64,000 nucleotides of DNA from Sebastes aleutianus (taxonomy: Eukaryota > Chordata > Actinopteri > Perciformes > Sebastidae). The position numbers and the translations under genes were made by a program. The notes beneath the pieces were generated by a model. That model was not told where the DNA came from and ran no database searches. It saw nothing but the letters and a program-made list of their open reading frames with translations. The DNA lies in the NCBI GenBank assembly GCA_916700875.1, contig CAKAKS010000062.1, positions 838,501 through 902,500 on the forward strand, in the 5' to 3' direction. Of this stretch, positions 11,578-23,264 are shown piece after piece. Every line of letters starts with the position of its first letter. The stretch's first letter is position 1.

Positions 11578-14100
11578 ATGGCTACCACCTTTTTACACAT
11601 TAACATCAGAGGAATAAGGAAAAACAAAAGTGAACTGAAACAAATTTTAACTGAAAAGCAAGTCACAGTAGCCTCCATTAATGAAACTCTCCTCAGGAAA
11701 GAAACACCTTTTAACCTGGATGGTTTTATATTTTAAGAAAAGAGCGACCAACAGGCCATGGGGGCGGAGTGGCACTTTTAATCAAACAGGAAATCGAATA
11801 CAGGGAAACCCTTTTTAATCTGACACAAGAAGAACTTCCACATAACGAATACATGGCCACCACACTGCTTTTAAATACATCCACCACTCTCCTCATCTCT
11901 TCAATATATTGTCCCCCTGGAATACAGCCCTCAGGAAAACTCATCAAGACCATCACCAACAAAAACAGAAACGTGCTCATAATGGGAGATTTTAATGCCA
12001 AACACAAGGATTTTAACTGCAACACTACAAACAAATCAGGAATAACACTCAAAGAAATACTGGACACCACCAACCTCACTATCCTCAATAATGATGAACG
12101 AACAAACATCCACTCTGCAAACTCCAACATGGACATACTGGACCTGGCAGGGCTCCACAGCTTCCATGTGAGCCACGACATCGGCAGCGACCACCTCCCC
12201 ATCCTCGCCACCTTCTCCCTCACACTCCAACACCTGCCACAACAACCACGGTACAACTACAAAAAAGCAAACTGGGAAAACTACAGGAAACACATCATCA
12301 AAGACACCACGGACATCACTCAGATCCCCCTCGACCACCATTCACTAGACCACATCGGATCACTACTCACCCAGGCTCGTAACACATACATCCCACTTCA
12401 CTCCATCACCAAACCACAGCAACAGCTCCCACCCCATATCCTACACCTGATCAAAATTAAAAGAAAACTATGGAGGCACTACATCAAATACAGATCACCG
12501 GATACCAAAACAGAAATAAACCGGCTCCAGAACCAAATCAGACAACAACTCACTCTGCACTCACAGCAACAATGGAAATCATTCTACAATAAACTGGACA
12601 GCGACTACAGATCCAACCCACGCAGCTTTTGGCAGAAAATAAAAAACATGAACGATGCACAAAACAAAAACAACATACTCTCATACATCAAGGAAAATCC
12701 ATTGAAAATAACCAAGAAAAAGCAACCCTGTTCAAAAACCACCTCCACGACACTCACTCCTGTCCCTCAGATCCACACTTTGATCCCAACTGGAAAGAAA
12801 CTGTCGACATGGCCACAAACAATCCCCCCCCATCACTCACCTCAGCAGATGACCACCCAATGACACAACCAATCCTCCCCCATCACTCACCTCAGCACAT
12901 GACCACCCAATGACACAACCAATCACCCCCCCAGAAATCAAAACTCACCTGAAAAAAATGAAAAATAAAGCACCTGGAGAAGATAACATAGACGGCATCC
13001 TGATCAAACAAGCACCAGACACCTACCTCAACCTGCTCTCCCTCCTCTTCACCACCTGCCTCACCACCGGTCACTTCCCCTTACCCTGGAAAACAGCCAT
13101 AGTCACAATGATCCATAAACCGGGCAAAAATCCAAAACATCCCACCAGCTACAGACCCATCAGCCTCCTCAGTAACATCGGTAAACTGTTTGAACGAATC
13201 ATCACTGCACGCCTCACACAACACACAGACAACATGGGACTCCTGGGCATTCACCAAGCTGGCTTCCGCAAAAACAGATCCACCACCGACAACATCCTCA
13301 GACTATCAGAATCAATCACCCGCAGTTTCACCAAAAAATATTTCACCCTGGCAATATTCATCGACATTGAAAAAGCATTCGACAAAATGTTGCACAACGG
13401 ATTACTCTATAGACTACAAGACCCAAAACTCCAAATACCACTCCCAATATACAACATCATTTCAAGCTTCCTCCACAACCGACAAATAAAGGTTAAGGTC
13501 TCCACTTTCCTCTCCACCCCTTTCACTCCCAAAGCTGGTGTCCCTCAAGGTGCAGTCCTCAGTCCCCTCCTCTTTCTCATCTACATCACCGACGTCTACT
13601 ACCCCCCACCCACCATAGGACACATCTCACAATTTGCCGATGACCTCTGTTACTGGACTCACTCCAAATCAATTCCACTGGCTGCCAAAAAATTCCAAAA
13701 TGGAGAATCAAACTCAACCCCTCCAAAACTCAGCTCATCCTGTTCACCAGAAACACTCAACTCAAACCAACGATCCACCTCACCCTCCACAACACCCTCT
13801 CACCCTGGCCAAAGAGGCAAAGTTTTTAGGAGTCACCTTTCAAAAGAACATGACATGGACCACCCACATCAATAACCTGGAAAAACAAGGCAACCAACGA
13901 CTCAACCACCTCACACCAATTCAACAGACTACAAATCATCCAGAACAAGGCAATAAAACTGGCATACCGACTCCCACAATACATCAGCACCCACTACATC
14001 CACAGTATGTCCGGACTCAAAACCATCCACGAGAGAAACTTCATCCTCACTCAGAGATATACAGAGAGCCATCCATAACCTGCCATGACACAGTTAATCC
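11578..14100 (+). pseudogene. LINE ORF2 (endonuclease-reverse transcriptase)
   Basis: ATG at 11578 opens FLHINIRGIRKNKSEL, the start of an AP-like endonuclease. A frame change occurs near 11735, after which GGGVALLI, YCPPG, GDFNAKH and GSDHLPI (endonuclease motifs) follow in one frame. More shifts occur near 12650, in a 50-bp tandem duplication at about 12828-12927, and near 13690. The RT domain contains NKAPGEDNIDG, SYRPISLLSNIGKLFE, HQAGFRKNRST, FIDIEKAFDK, GVPQGAVLSPLLF and the catalytic FADD. A C-terminal thumb-like stretch (LAKEAKFLGVTF) follows. The many frame changes make it inactive. Long antisense frames here are by-products. Confidence 0.85.
12828..12927. repeat. 50-bp tandem duplication inside LINE ORF2
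   Basis: Two copies of a 50-bp unit (catcactcacctcagca, gaccacccaatgacacaacc). Fifty is not a multiple of three, so the duplication itself shifts the ORF2 frame just before the RT domain. Confidence 0.9.
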
Positions 14101-14509
14101 ATGAAGGACAATGGGCCACCAGAACACCCCTCTCCATAATACTCCAAAACAAACCACCATAACTATCAAACCCCCTCACCACCACCACCAATATTAACCC
14201 ATGATTACATTTAACTCCAGTTACAGTCCACACATCACATACAACCACATCATCCTTTTTTATCCATCATTCTCTTTTAAAACATCATCTTCTTATCCAT
14301 CACCCTATTAAACACCATCCTTTTAGCCATCATTCTTTTACTTCTATCTATCTTCCTATTTATATTTATTTTACTTTATTTTATCTTATTCTTTTTAATC
14401 TTGCCTCAATTTGATTTGCACCCTTACTGACAGCAAGCCACCCCCACCCCTTTCAAGCGCACACACACAGTCACATGATATTGATCTTGCCCAGTTATGT
14501 TGGCTTTTT

Positions 14510-14665
14510 TAAAGTTTTCTTTGTTTGTTTGTTTATTTGTTTATTTATTTTTCTTTCTTTCTTTATTTGTTTATTTTTCTTTTCTTTATTTCTTTCTTTA
14601 TTTTTTCTTTCTTTCATTTATTTTTCTCTCCAATTTGTTTTATCCATATTTCATTTTATTTTATT
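14510..14665. repeat. T-rich low-complexity tract
   Basis: Imperfect (TTTC/TTTA)n at the 3' side of the LINE. The hydrophobic peptides it could encode are composition artefacts. Confidence 0.9.
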
Positions 14666-14865
14666 TTGGTATGAGGAAAAGGAAGAAAAAACAAAAAAAC
14701 TCCTCAACTAGCCGGGCATGGGCCATGATGCCTCAATACCTACTGGGCCCCTCCTCCATCTCCTCTCTCCTCCCTCCAACGATTTCCTATGGATAGAAAA
14801 GGGCATAAGCCCTGCGCTATCAAGCCAGGCTCACGAATTTACGAATACGAATACGTGTGTGTGTG

Positions 14866-15185
14866 TGTGTACTTGTTTTTATAACAAATGAGGACAATTC
14901 TATGATAACACACCTTCAATATCAGGACGCTCGGAAAAATGAGGACATTTTTTGGCGTCCTCATTTTTCCGAGGCTCACCACAGTGTTCTAGAGTATCCG
15001 TAGCATTAAAATCAGGTCTGACCAAAATATAGCGTTAGACAAAATCTCAACAGATGGATTTATTTTTAGAAGCATGGCTCGGAAATACTTTGATTCCCAG
15101 GTCTCTAGGACCTTGGGAAAGGCACTTCCCCATTTGTCACGTTTTTTTCAAAAGTCCTGATATTGCCTATAAACACGGATGTGTG
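14866..15185 (+). repeat. GT-anchored dispersed repeat, copy B
   Basis: Second copy of the 2191-2500 repeat. It begins right after (TG)n at 14856 and ends before another (TG)n at 15181. An internal inverted stretch near 14930-14970 (cggaaaaatgaggac with gcgtcctcatttttccg) could form a hairpin. Confidence 0.75.
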
Positions 15186-15560
15186 TGGGTGTGTGTGTGT
15201 GCGTGTGTGCTTGTAATTATCACATTATGGGGACATCAATCTGTTTACACAGTCACGTACTGGGGACCTCAGACGTCATGGGGACAAAAAATGAGGTCCC
15301 CATAACGGAAAGCCTTTAAAATGATTGCAAGAGTCATTCTGAAGGTGCCTGTGAAGTTTTTAGCATTGGCCCATAAGACGCGTTTTTCCGTCAAAATCTG
15401 TGTGTGTGAGAGTCCCACAGCGCTGTGACTCACAGGTGGTACTGCACCCACTGCTCCACACAAACACACACCTCCCAAATATGGTTAGTACCGCCCACTT
15501 CTTGGTCCCCATTAAGGTTTTCAGAAGCAAAGGACATTTTCAGTGTTAAGGTGGCATTCA
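15186..15560 (+). repeat. GT-anchored 'ggggac' dispersed repeat
   Basis: Follows a (TG)n tract with cttgtaattatcacattatg then gggga/ggtccc-rich text. I recall similar GT-anchored, tggggac-rich sequences as common teleost repeats. No coding capacity. Confidence 0.5.
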
Positions 15561-17440
15561 AAGATGTAACCAAGTAAGACGTTCATATGCAGGAGATATG
15601 AGCTAAGAAGCTAAGAACTTGTGCAGAGGAGCAAACTAACACACAAGGTAAGCACGTGGCACTTGTATAATAGCTGGTAGATAACCAGTGTTCTATTAGG
15701 TTAATTAAGTTTAGTTAGTCAGCAGAATAGCTAGTTAGCTCGGATTTAGCTAATCCGAGCTAACTAGCTATGGGCTAGCTATGAGGCTAAGTGTAGATAG
15801 TAAATAAACAATGTTTTACCAGCTATGTTTTTAAGTTTTTTTCAGAAAGCTAGCGTTAGTTACATTGTCATGGATTTCTGTGCATGTGAAGGAGTTTATG
15901 CCAACTGAAAATACACATTGAGAATGTTATTTAGATTCCTGCTGCACATACATAATCCTAATTGATTAGTCTTGGAGGGGATGTGACAGTCCTTGAAGTG
16001 GAAAAGAAATAAGTGCCAGTACTCTCTTATTCATGTTGTGTGTATTGGCTGGTATCTGCAATCTTTTGTGACTTATTCCTATTCATTAATTATTTCTTTA
16101 AGCATGTTAAACTGTGTCAGTCATAATCAGTTGTGATTTTATGTTATATTATTATACTTAGACTATGCATTTTCTATAGTATAATATTCCAATAATATTC
16201 CATGTGGAACATTACAGGGTTAAAGTGGTTTGTTTAAATATAGTGTTAATACTTAAAGTGCTTTCCTGTGTTATTTGTGGCCTACAACATCACTCTAAAA
16301 CATATTATGGGATGTCTATAGGCTTGAATCAACAGGAGCCAGCCAGACAGACAGGCAGGTATACAAGCAGAGCTGAGGTGTGTGATCTTTTCATTCAGGT
16401 TTTAGGAGCAGTGTCCCTGTCAGGATGCTCCTACAATTATACAGAGACACATTCTCAATTTATACAGTGAAAAAAGGCACTAGGAGATATTGGGTGTGGG
16501 GGTCCTCCCCCCCCAAAATTGAAGGTTTTTGACTTAAAAATACGCATTTGACATCCTCTGATTCCCTCCCAGTCCCTCCACCCAATCACATTTCAAAATC
16601 CATCCACTATATTTATTAGAAACAGCCGAGTGTCACTGCTGTTTGTGAACGTAGGTTTTAAAGTACGTACTTATTCCACATACAGTATATGTCAGTTGCA
16701 TCTAAACAGAGAGTGAGAGAGGAGCAGACACACACAAACAGACAGACAGAGATAGCTCTATAGTGAACAGCAGAGGATCAGAATCGCTTGTTGACAAGCG
16801 CAGAGAAATGCTCTTCTGATGCAAACAGTCAGTCTTCAGCTCACGCGGTGATTAACATAGCGCAGCTCCTCCGTTCCCTACGTGAATACACTGGCGCTGT
16901 GCCGTTATGAATCTCCGTTATGAATCTCCGTTATGAATCTCCCAGAGAACCTGATATGGAGAGGGCAGAGGAGAGTACCGGCAGCTTGAGAGAAGCTCCG
17001 ATACGCATGAAAAAGTCACGGTATGCCAAGGAGTAAAATGTAGAAGTGCCAGTACTGTGTACCCCTGTGTGCCGGCCCACTTCGAGCACTGGTCATTATA
17101 TTTTTTGCTATGATATAATATATTTATAGAGCACATTTTAAAAAACTGTATTGTTACACATCCCCTGCAGACCAGATCAGTAAACCCTGCCTGCCCACCA
17201 ATGCTACTTTACCAAATTAATTACACACAGAGAGAATGGTAAGGTACCGATTTTTTTATATACATTGTGGGTATGGCACAATTGATATGTTTCATTTAAC
17301 AATAAGATCCTGTAATGTAACAAATAATAATTGTATCAGAGGTTTAAATATATCGCAAATACAACAATTATTTGTAGAACTGGGGGTTACCTTACATTTA
17401 TGTAATATTGTTTTTTTTCCCTTTTCTCTTGTTTTTTTTC
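15561..17440. other. unassigned noncoding DNA
   Basis: Contains gctagctagc-rich text at 15720-15790 and three 14-bp repeats (gttatgaatctccg type) at 16902-16945. I see no supported gene. Several open frames lack domains. Confidence 0.5.
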
Positions 17441-17447
17441 TTTAAAG

Positions 17448-17724
17448 TATTGATGCCTCCAGAGAAGATGGATCAGGAAAGAAGCTGGTGGGTTGGCAAA
17501 CATTTAAATTTAGAGATATATTCTTTAGAAAATGTACTGGTCAAATTAAATATTATGTAGTGTTAACATGAAATTGACCAGTTGTTTTCCATATTTTTAT
17601 TCTGAAATATTTGCAGATGACCACATGTGCGACAGATATAACTCCTGCTGAAGGCTCTCGTCCTGCTGTTATGTCAGAGAGAAAGATGGATGAAGCTACC
17701 AGTCCACAGATCCCTCATCAACAG
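17448..17724 (+). other. two exon-like segments of unknown origin
   Basis: A very strong pyrimidine tract and AG at 17446-17447 precede a 40-bp segment with ATG (MPPEKMDQERS) ending at a GT. A second acceptor (ttgcag, 17611-17616) precedes an open 36-codon segment (17617-17724) ending CAG|gtatat. Joining the two gives an in-frame TGA, so this is not a working coding pair as read. They may be relics of the transposase gene whose tail lies at 19480. Low certainty. Confidence 0.2.
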
Positions 17725-17984
17725 GTATATTCATATTAAGCTCTCTAGCTTTACTTCTAGAGTCTCTGAGTCACCTTTTGCTGTTTTTGTTTTCTTTAAT
17801 GCAGATAAATCAAGGAAGTTAGTTTGTTTTGATGGTAATCTATTGTAAATCAAGACTGCCAAACAGTTTCATGTAATGCACCTAAAAGGTTAATATTAAT
17901 GGCATATTGAGGAATTTTCTTTTTGGTAAATAAAATAATAATAATAATAATAATAAAAAAGAAGTCTATTCTGGGACATTCACA

Positions 17985-18180
17985 ACGTCCCCACAGCACA
18001 CCTTACGCCAGTGTTTGATTAGAAACTTTGTGTTAAGTATTTTACAATCCGTTCCCATAAGGAACCAGGACATGGTGTGTGAAATGTCCCGACTTAGCTT
18101 GTTTCATTCAATATGTGTGAGAGCAGACAGAACAGCTGCGTAGCTGTTGGTGGGCATAGGTGGGCCTGGGTGCACCCACT
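17985..18180 (+). repeat. module also present near 23233 and 23720
   Basis: Stretches ccataaggaaccaggacatg and caatatgtgtgagagcagac recur at 23728-23810, and cagctgcgtagctgttggtg recurs at 23231-23250. The two loci appear to be rearranged copies of one composite repeat. Confidence 0.6.
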
Positions 18181-18649
18181 TGGCACTAAGGCCCACCCAA
18201 TCAGAAGGCTTCCTTTTTTTTTTGCTGGATCGTCCAGTAAATAGCAGTCAGCTCTGTTTTAATTATCTGACTACGACCATAAAGTGGAAGTGCATTTCAA
18301 TGTCGAAAACACAAACAGATATCCTAGAATTTTACTTTATCCATTTTAAATTACTGAGGAATGAGAATTTATTGAGAATAAATTGAGGAACAGAAGCCTG
18401 AGGAGCAGGAGGAAGAAGTTCAGCCATCGTTTTCAACTGTGTATTGAAATGTGGCTGTGTTTTGTGTCAGAGTGAGTGTCTTTGTCTGGTGAGGATCTTT
18501 GTTTCCCATCTAGGTGCTCTCTCTCTCTGATTGGCTGGAGGTGTGGGATCGGTCTGGGGTGTGTCGGCTGCTGATTGGTCCAACCATCATCTCTGCAGTT
18601 TAAAATGCTCAGGTGCCCAGCAGTCTGACAGCAGCCTTGTTCTGTCCTC

Positions 18650-19400
18650 TAGGGATGGCGAGATGAAGCCTCATGAAGCTTTGAAGCTTTCCAGCAAATT
18701 GGTTCGGAAAAGGGTTCATTGCTCGAGGCTTCATGTGCTCACGAAACCACCTGGTGGTCAAAGAGTGTAAAACAGTCAGATATGATCTTAACAATGTGAT
18801 AAGATAAGATAAGATATTCCTTTATTAGTCCAGCAGTGGTCACAGATCTGTGGTCTACTGGGACCACAGATCTGTGATATACTGTATTTTGAGCCAGTAA
18901 AGGCTGTTGGGAATGACTATAAACAATGAAAAAAAATCTATAACCATGTAATCAATTTATATATACATCATATATAATAAAATGTCTATTTAGTAAGTAT
19001 ATTATGAGTATATAAGATACATGTATAATAAACTGTAATTGTTTTGTGAGTAATGCATCTTATGTGTGTAAACCAATCCTTTGGTCAATAATTGTATTGT
19101 AGTGTAGTGTAATATAATATAATAATTGCAGGAGGGGTAATATTAGTGTTCTGTGTCACTTCTGGAAAGTGGCATTGGTTGAACCAGTGAAGATCTGAAC
19201 CACTTCATGAACCAGTCAGCGGTACGGCCAGGCAGCAAGGCTTCGGATGTCATCAATGACGTCATTGGTCTAAAACGATACAAGCCTCGATACGCGCATC
19301 GCAGGAAACTTCCTGGATTACTCGACACACGCTCCGAAGCCTCGGCACAGCACGTAACATCACTACTGTCCTCTGCCTCCAAACCTTTGTATTAAAGCTG
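18650..19400. mobile_element. possible hAT-type non-autonomous element
   Basis: The left side begins agggatggcgagatgaagcc and the right side ends with gaagcctcggcacagcacgt then aacatcacta. The ends share gaagcctc in inverted arrangement and resemble a common fish hAT terminus (agtgatgttacgtgctgtgc). A (gataa)n run and a 'ttcctttattagtcc' LINE-tail-like stretch at 18803-18835 lie inside. Boundaries are approximate. Confidence 0.4.
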
Positions 19401-19479
19401 TGATCTACAGTTGAATTAGTAGCCTTAGTGCCCTAGTTGGCTTCATCATTGTGTAACTTGTTGTAGGTTTTCTTTGTTG

Positions 19480-19860
19480 CTAAAGATAGCACTTCAGTGG
19501 TCGGGGTGAACTGCCCTCCTCACCCTACTGTACCCATAACAAGGCCTACTGGTGAAAGACTCTTTTCAACTGTCAGTTGGATAAAAACTGGCATCAGAGC
19601 ATCACATCAGACTGAACTCTTTGTCCCTGCTCACCTTTGAAAGGGACTATGAAGTCATTTCAGTGTTCAACACCAAGAAGCCCCGTCGTCTCCTGCACGA
19701 ATCATCAAAGGTTAGATCATTTACAATTATGGACTAATGAACTATTTCATTATTTTTGTTTATTGGGTTCAGTTCATGTTCGGTGTACGATTTGGATTTC
19801 ATGCTGGTGTTGCTGCCAGCTGTGTGTGTGAATATGTGGCCGCCGTGCTGTGCCAGGCTA
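19480..19860 (+). pseudogene. hAT transposase C-terminal remnant, copy 1
   Basis: GERLFSTVSWIKTGIRAS followed, after a frame change, by RLNSLSLLTFERDY-type sequence matches the hAT dimerization region seen in ZMYM-like transposases (E-R-x-FS-x-x-x-x-IK ... RL-x-x-L-x-LL). Frame breaks show decay. A highly similar copy is at 23265-23610. Confidence 0.6.
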
Positions 19861-19950
19861 TGTTAAATTGTATTTTTTAACGTTAATGCATGTGATCTAT
19901 CCATACGCTTGATTAAACTGTGTGTGTGAATATGTGGCCGCCGTGCCAGG

Positions 19951-19995
19951 CTATGCTATGCTATGCTATGCTATGCTATGCTATGCTATGCTATG
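19951..19995. repeat. (CTATG)9 microsatellite
   Basis: Nine perfect pentamers. The second hAT remnant copy is followed by a longer array of the same unit at 23623-23717. Confidence 0.97.
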
Positions 19996-20339
19996 CTGTT
20001 TATGTTTGTCTTGTTGAATCAGAATCAGGTTGATTATCCAGGTATGAGTAGATCTACACACAGAGAGGCTACCAGGAGTTTGACTCTGGTTATTTTGCTC
20101 TCATTGTACGACGGAAATAGAAATGCAGCTAAAAACAAGGTCAACAAATCTGAACAAGATTGAGGAAAGGAGATAAATATACATGTGAGGTGCCTGTAAC
20201 ATTAGCTCTGATGATGATGTATAAGGCTTGTAGAATTAAACTGTGGTACATGGCCTATTTTGGTTTCAGAATCTTATATGTAGATGTTTGGTCTTGACGG
20301 GACAGGCCCATCTGATTTTCCCTGTGCCCACGAACACTG

Positions 20340-20700
20340 TGATTTCTGTCTACGCCACTTTTTTAAAGTATACTCTCAGTACATTTTAAGAGTTTTTATA
20401 CTACAAGTATACTTGTAGCCCACTTTTTAGCAGAAATGGGGACTTCAGTCTGCGACTCAAGAGTACTTAATTATACCTCAATCAACTAAGTACAAGTAGG
20501 CCTATAAGCCACACTTACTTAGACTTTTCTGCATACTTGTCAGTATGAGCCAAGTATACTTAAGTATACTTTTGTTAAGTATATCTCTGATGAGTACATA
20601 AAAAGTAAACTGAAATTATAGTCCCTTATTTTAAGTTTAAAAGAAGTACACTAATAGCACACTTGAATGAACTTCTTTTTGGTAAACATCATTGAATTAA
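20340..20700. repeat. probable non-autonomous transposon rich in 'agtatact' motifs
   Basis: Repeated short inverted motifs such as aagtatactt and tacaagtatacttgtag suggest a palindromic DNA element. No coding frame or clear termini could be fixed. Confidence 0.35.
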
Positions 20701-21680
20701 AGGCTTAGTAAGATATCCATCTAACTAACATGACAGCCGGTATTTTATTTTGTGTGGTTCCTTTCAAATTAACAAAATATGAACACTGTTAATTGATACA
20801 ATACAACTCTTAACTGAAATGTATCTCAACACACAGTTGGAGAACAAATAACTTTTTTAAAGTTTTCTTTAAGTGATCTTATAGTACTATAACCAAATAT
20901 ACTTTGCTAAAGATGAAAGCTTATGTACTTTTAGAAACAGATTTTCAAGAGAAATGTTTCATCAGGCCTGATTTTATTGAAAGGCACTGTATCAAATCAA
21001 TAAAATTAAGTAAATGTACACACAAACATTGCTGAGTCAAGGTTTATATATCTATATCTATTGTATATTTATAGTATTAACAGTTTGCATCTCCATTTAT
21101 ATGTACATCACAGAAAACAGAATGCACAAACCATTTATACACAACTCATTTATACGACACAGACAATGTAGTTAACCAGTAAAAAACAATTTTTGTAGAT
21201 TATAATGCCTCAAAATGATCACAATTTAATGCAGAAAATGATGTGATAATTATGTGGTGTCTCTGGCATTATATTATTAAATTAACTGGGCCTTGATCCA
21301 ATCCAAAATGTTATGAAATCCTGTTTGTGTGCTTACTGTGCAGCATAGACTTATGAAGCAAGTCCATGAAGTATAAAATTATATTTTTTTATCTTGTGCT
21401 ATAAAGGTATTCAATATATCAGAACTTCTGAACTTCTCTTCCTGACGCTTTCAGGCACACTACTCCAATTTAACCTTAATCAGCGCTTTTAAAATTTCTA
21501 GGAAGTCACGGTTTAAGTTTGATGCTTTTGTCAGATGTTTTCTGGTTACATGGTACCTAATGGGCCAAGTTTCCATCCAAATTTATGCCAGATTTTAACA
21601 GGATTTTCATTAAATTGGCAAATTAACGCATGTTTCCACTACTACTACTACTGGTGTGTGTTAAAGACTGCAAATAATAA
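20701..21680. other. unassigned AT-rich DNA
   Basis: No gene, RNA or defined repeat recognised. Confidence 0.5.
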
Positions 21681-21682
21681 TT

Positions 21683-22000
21683 GGACGTAGTCACCGTGAC
21701 ATCACCCATTAGTTTGTGGACTACTGTTTTGAAGCCTCGAGTTCGGCATTTTTGGCCGTCGCCATCTTGGTTTTTGCAACCAGAGTGACACGAGAGGGTA
21801 GAGCTAAGTACAACCGAACGGTGAATAAGATATTTTTAGGCGACCAATTAACTTTGATGAACTGAAAACACACTTTGAAAGGGTTAAAGTTGTAAGACGA
21901 AAACACGGACAACTCCCAGACTGGACAACGCTGTGGTAATGACCTGTCAATCAGAAGGTAGCCCCGCCCTAAAACATTCCCTGCTTTATGGTCTATTTGA
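21683..22000 (+). repeat. dispersed repeat, copy 1 (pairs with 35857-36183)
   Basis: Shares long matches with 35857-36183: tggacgtagtcaccgtga, gacacgagagggcggagcta-like, gggttaaagtt, acacggacaactccca and gacctgtcaatca. It has no coding frame common to both copies. Confidence 0.75.
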
Positions 22001-22370
22001 CCACATGTAACCTGGTAGCTAATGTCATGATTCAGGGAGATTTTTAAGACATTTCAAAGAAGTTATTTTCTAATAAGTTAATGAATTGATTAAAACAAAT
22101 TAGTGTGTGTCGGTGAAAATCAAATATAACCCGTTTAAATCACATCACAGTTTTTGAGGAAAGCTGCTGTAAACCCAGTAATTCTGGGCCACAATAATCA
22201 CAATAAAACCTGGTGGGATTACTCTATATGCAGACGATATAACCTGCTGTCTTTCCTTTTTTTATGAATTCAAATCTTAACTTGTAGGCTTCAACTTATT
22301 GTCTGAAGATCAATTACAATGCTTAACTAATTTAATAGAGTTCCCCTCTAATCCTATCCAGTAATTGTCT

Positions 22371-23060
22371 TTACTCATTGCTTTGATGGCAACAGGGCAG
22401 TTTTCCTGCTCTGTGTAGAAACAGCAGAGGTAAAACCAAACTGCTGGGCAGATCAAACCATTTTCCAGATATCAGCACCAAACATCCATCCCTGTGGCTC
22501 AGCAGTTGTGAGTAATCCAGAGCAAAACAAACAAGGCGCCCTGCAAACCAAAACCACAGCACTCCCATTATGGCCGTGATGGTGTGGAAAGCCCTCCGCT
22601 TTACCTGATCAACCTGCTCCCCACCCGCTTCCCCCGGCCCTGGACGAATCAGAACACAGAGAACAGAAAGGCTGCAGAAAGATACGACAATTATAGAGAA
22701 GACCAATGAGCAGAATAATAGGATGATGGGAAGATCAGGCATGTACATAATTGTTACACCAGTCCATCCGAAGCACAGCAGCCAAACAAATACAATGCTG
22801 ATATTTCGTATCTTGTCCCCTCCTGAATGTCTCAGTCCCAGGTAGATGATGGGGTGAACAACAGCCAGGTATCGTTCCACACAGGTCAGGATGTGAAAGC
22901 ACATCTGTCCAGGGAGAACAAAAGAAAACGCATAAAGCCCCACATTCAGCAACTCTGGGAGACCAGTGTATACGCCACAAATTAAGGCTGTGCACCCAAA
23001 TACATAGAACATCTCCATAGAAGCCATGTGGAAGGTGAAGATGTCGGAGTGGCTCGTTGT
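22371..23060 (-). pseudogene. class A GPCR, 5'-truncated
   Basis: About 227 residues of rhodopsin-like receptor are open on the - strand, starting at the second membrane segment (SDIFTFHMASMEMFYVF). The TM3 end is CVERYLAVVHP, with ERY in place of DRY. Then come TM4 (ISIVFVWLLCFGWTGV), TM5 (IILLFCSLVFSIIVVSFC), the basic loop QVKRRAFHTI, TM6 and TM7 (LPSSLVLPLLFLHRAGKLPCC-like, no NPxxY). The frame continues upstream into antisense Ty3/gypsy gag sequence, so N-terminus and TM1 are missing. The fused 300-residue frame is not a plausible receptor. Alternatively an upstream exon could supply TM1, but none was recognised. Ligand and subfamily are unknown; fish orphan peptide- or nucleotide-type receptors are the nearest in feel. 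Confidence 0.7.
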
Positions 23061-23228
23061 CGCAAAGGAGCGCTGCCGCCGCCATCGTTGGTATCGCCAC
23101 ATATTCCATTGACTTCCGCATTCTTGCAGCCGAGAGCGGGTGGGATGATAGAGCATTACAAGGAGATTTTCTTCGTGGTTTAAGTGAGGATTTAAAAGAT
23201 GAGCTAGCTGCCCGAGACGAGATTTTAA
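23057..23228 (+). pseudogene. Ty3/gypsy gag fragment
   Basis: The + strand reads IATYSIDFRILAAESGWDD then LQGDFLRGLSEDLKDELAAR, matching the central retrotransposon-gag domain of fish Ty3/gypsy elements (AAESGW and FLxGLS-x-x-LKDELAAR). Only about 57 residues remain, with no LTR or pol nearby. It abuts the truncated GPCR in opposite orientation. Confidence 0.8.
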
Positions 23229-23264
23229 AGCAGCTGCGTAGCTGTTGGTGGGCCTAGGTGGATA

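Larger units (their letters stand above)
10080..14720 (+). mobile_element. Jockey/I-like non-LTR retrotransposon, nearly full length, broken
   Basis: A two-ORF LINE: ORF1 with an RNA-binding-like region and zinc knuckles, then ORF2 with AP-type endonuclease and reverse transcriptase. The + strand is strongly G-poor and A/C-rich throughout, unlike its surroundings, which marks the extent. The 5' boundary is uncertain (near 10020-10100). The 3' end is followed by T-rich low-complexity sequence at 14510-14665 and A-rich text near 14680-14700. No clear target-site duplication is seen. The Jockey/I grouping rests on the ORF1 architecture and the RT block FADD. Confidence 0.8.

Noticed and set aside
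11726..12341. Antisense frames of 176 and 101 codons
   Set aside because: They are shadows of the LINE endonuclease on the + strand, whose motifs (GDFNAKH, GSDHLPI) are clear.
14475..14796. Hydrophobic 78- and 99-codon frames resembling membrane proteins
   Set aside because: Composition artefact of a TTTC/TTTA-rich tract after the LINE.
17448..17724. Two-exon gene starting MPPEKMDQE
   Set aside because: Joining the exon-like pieces makes an immediate TGA. Kept only as a low-confidence feature.
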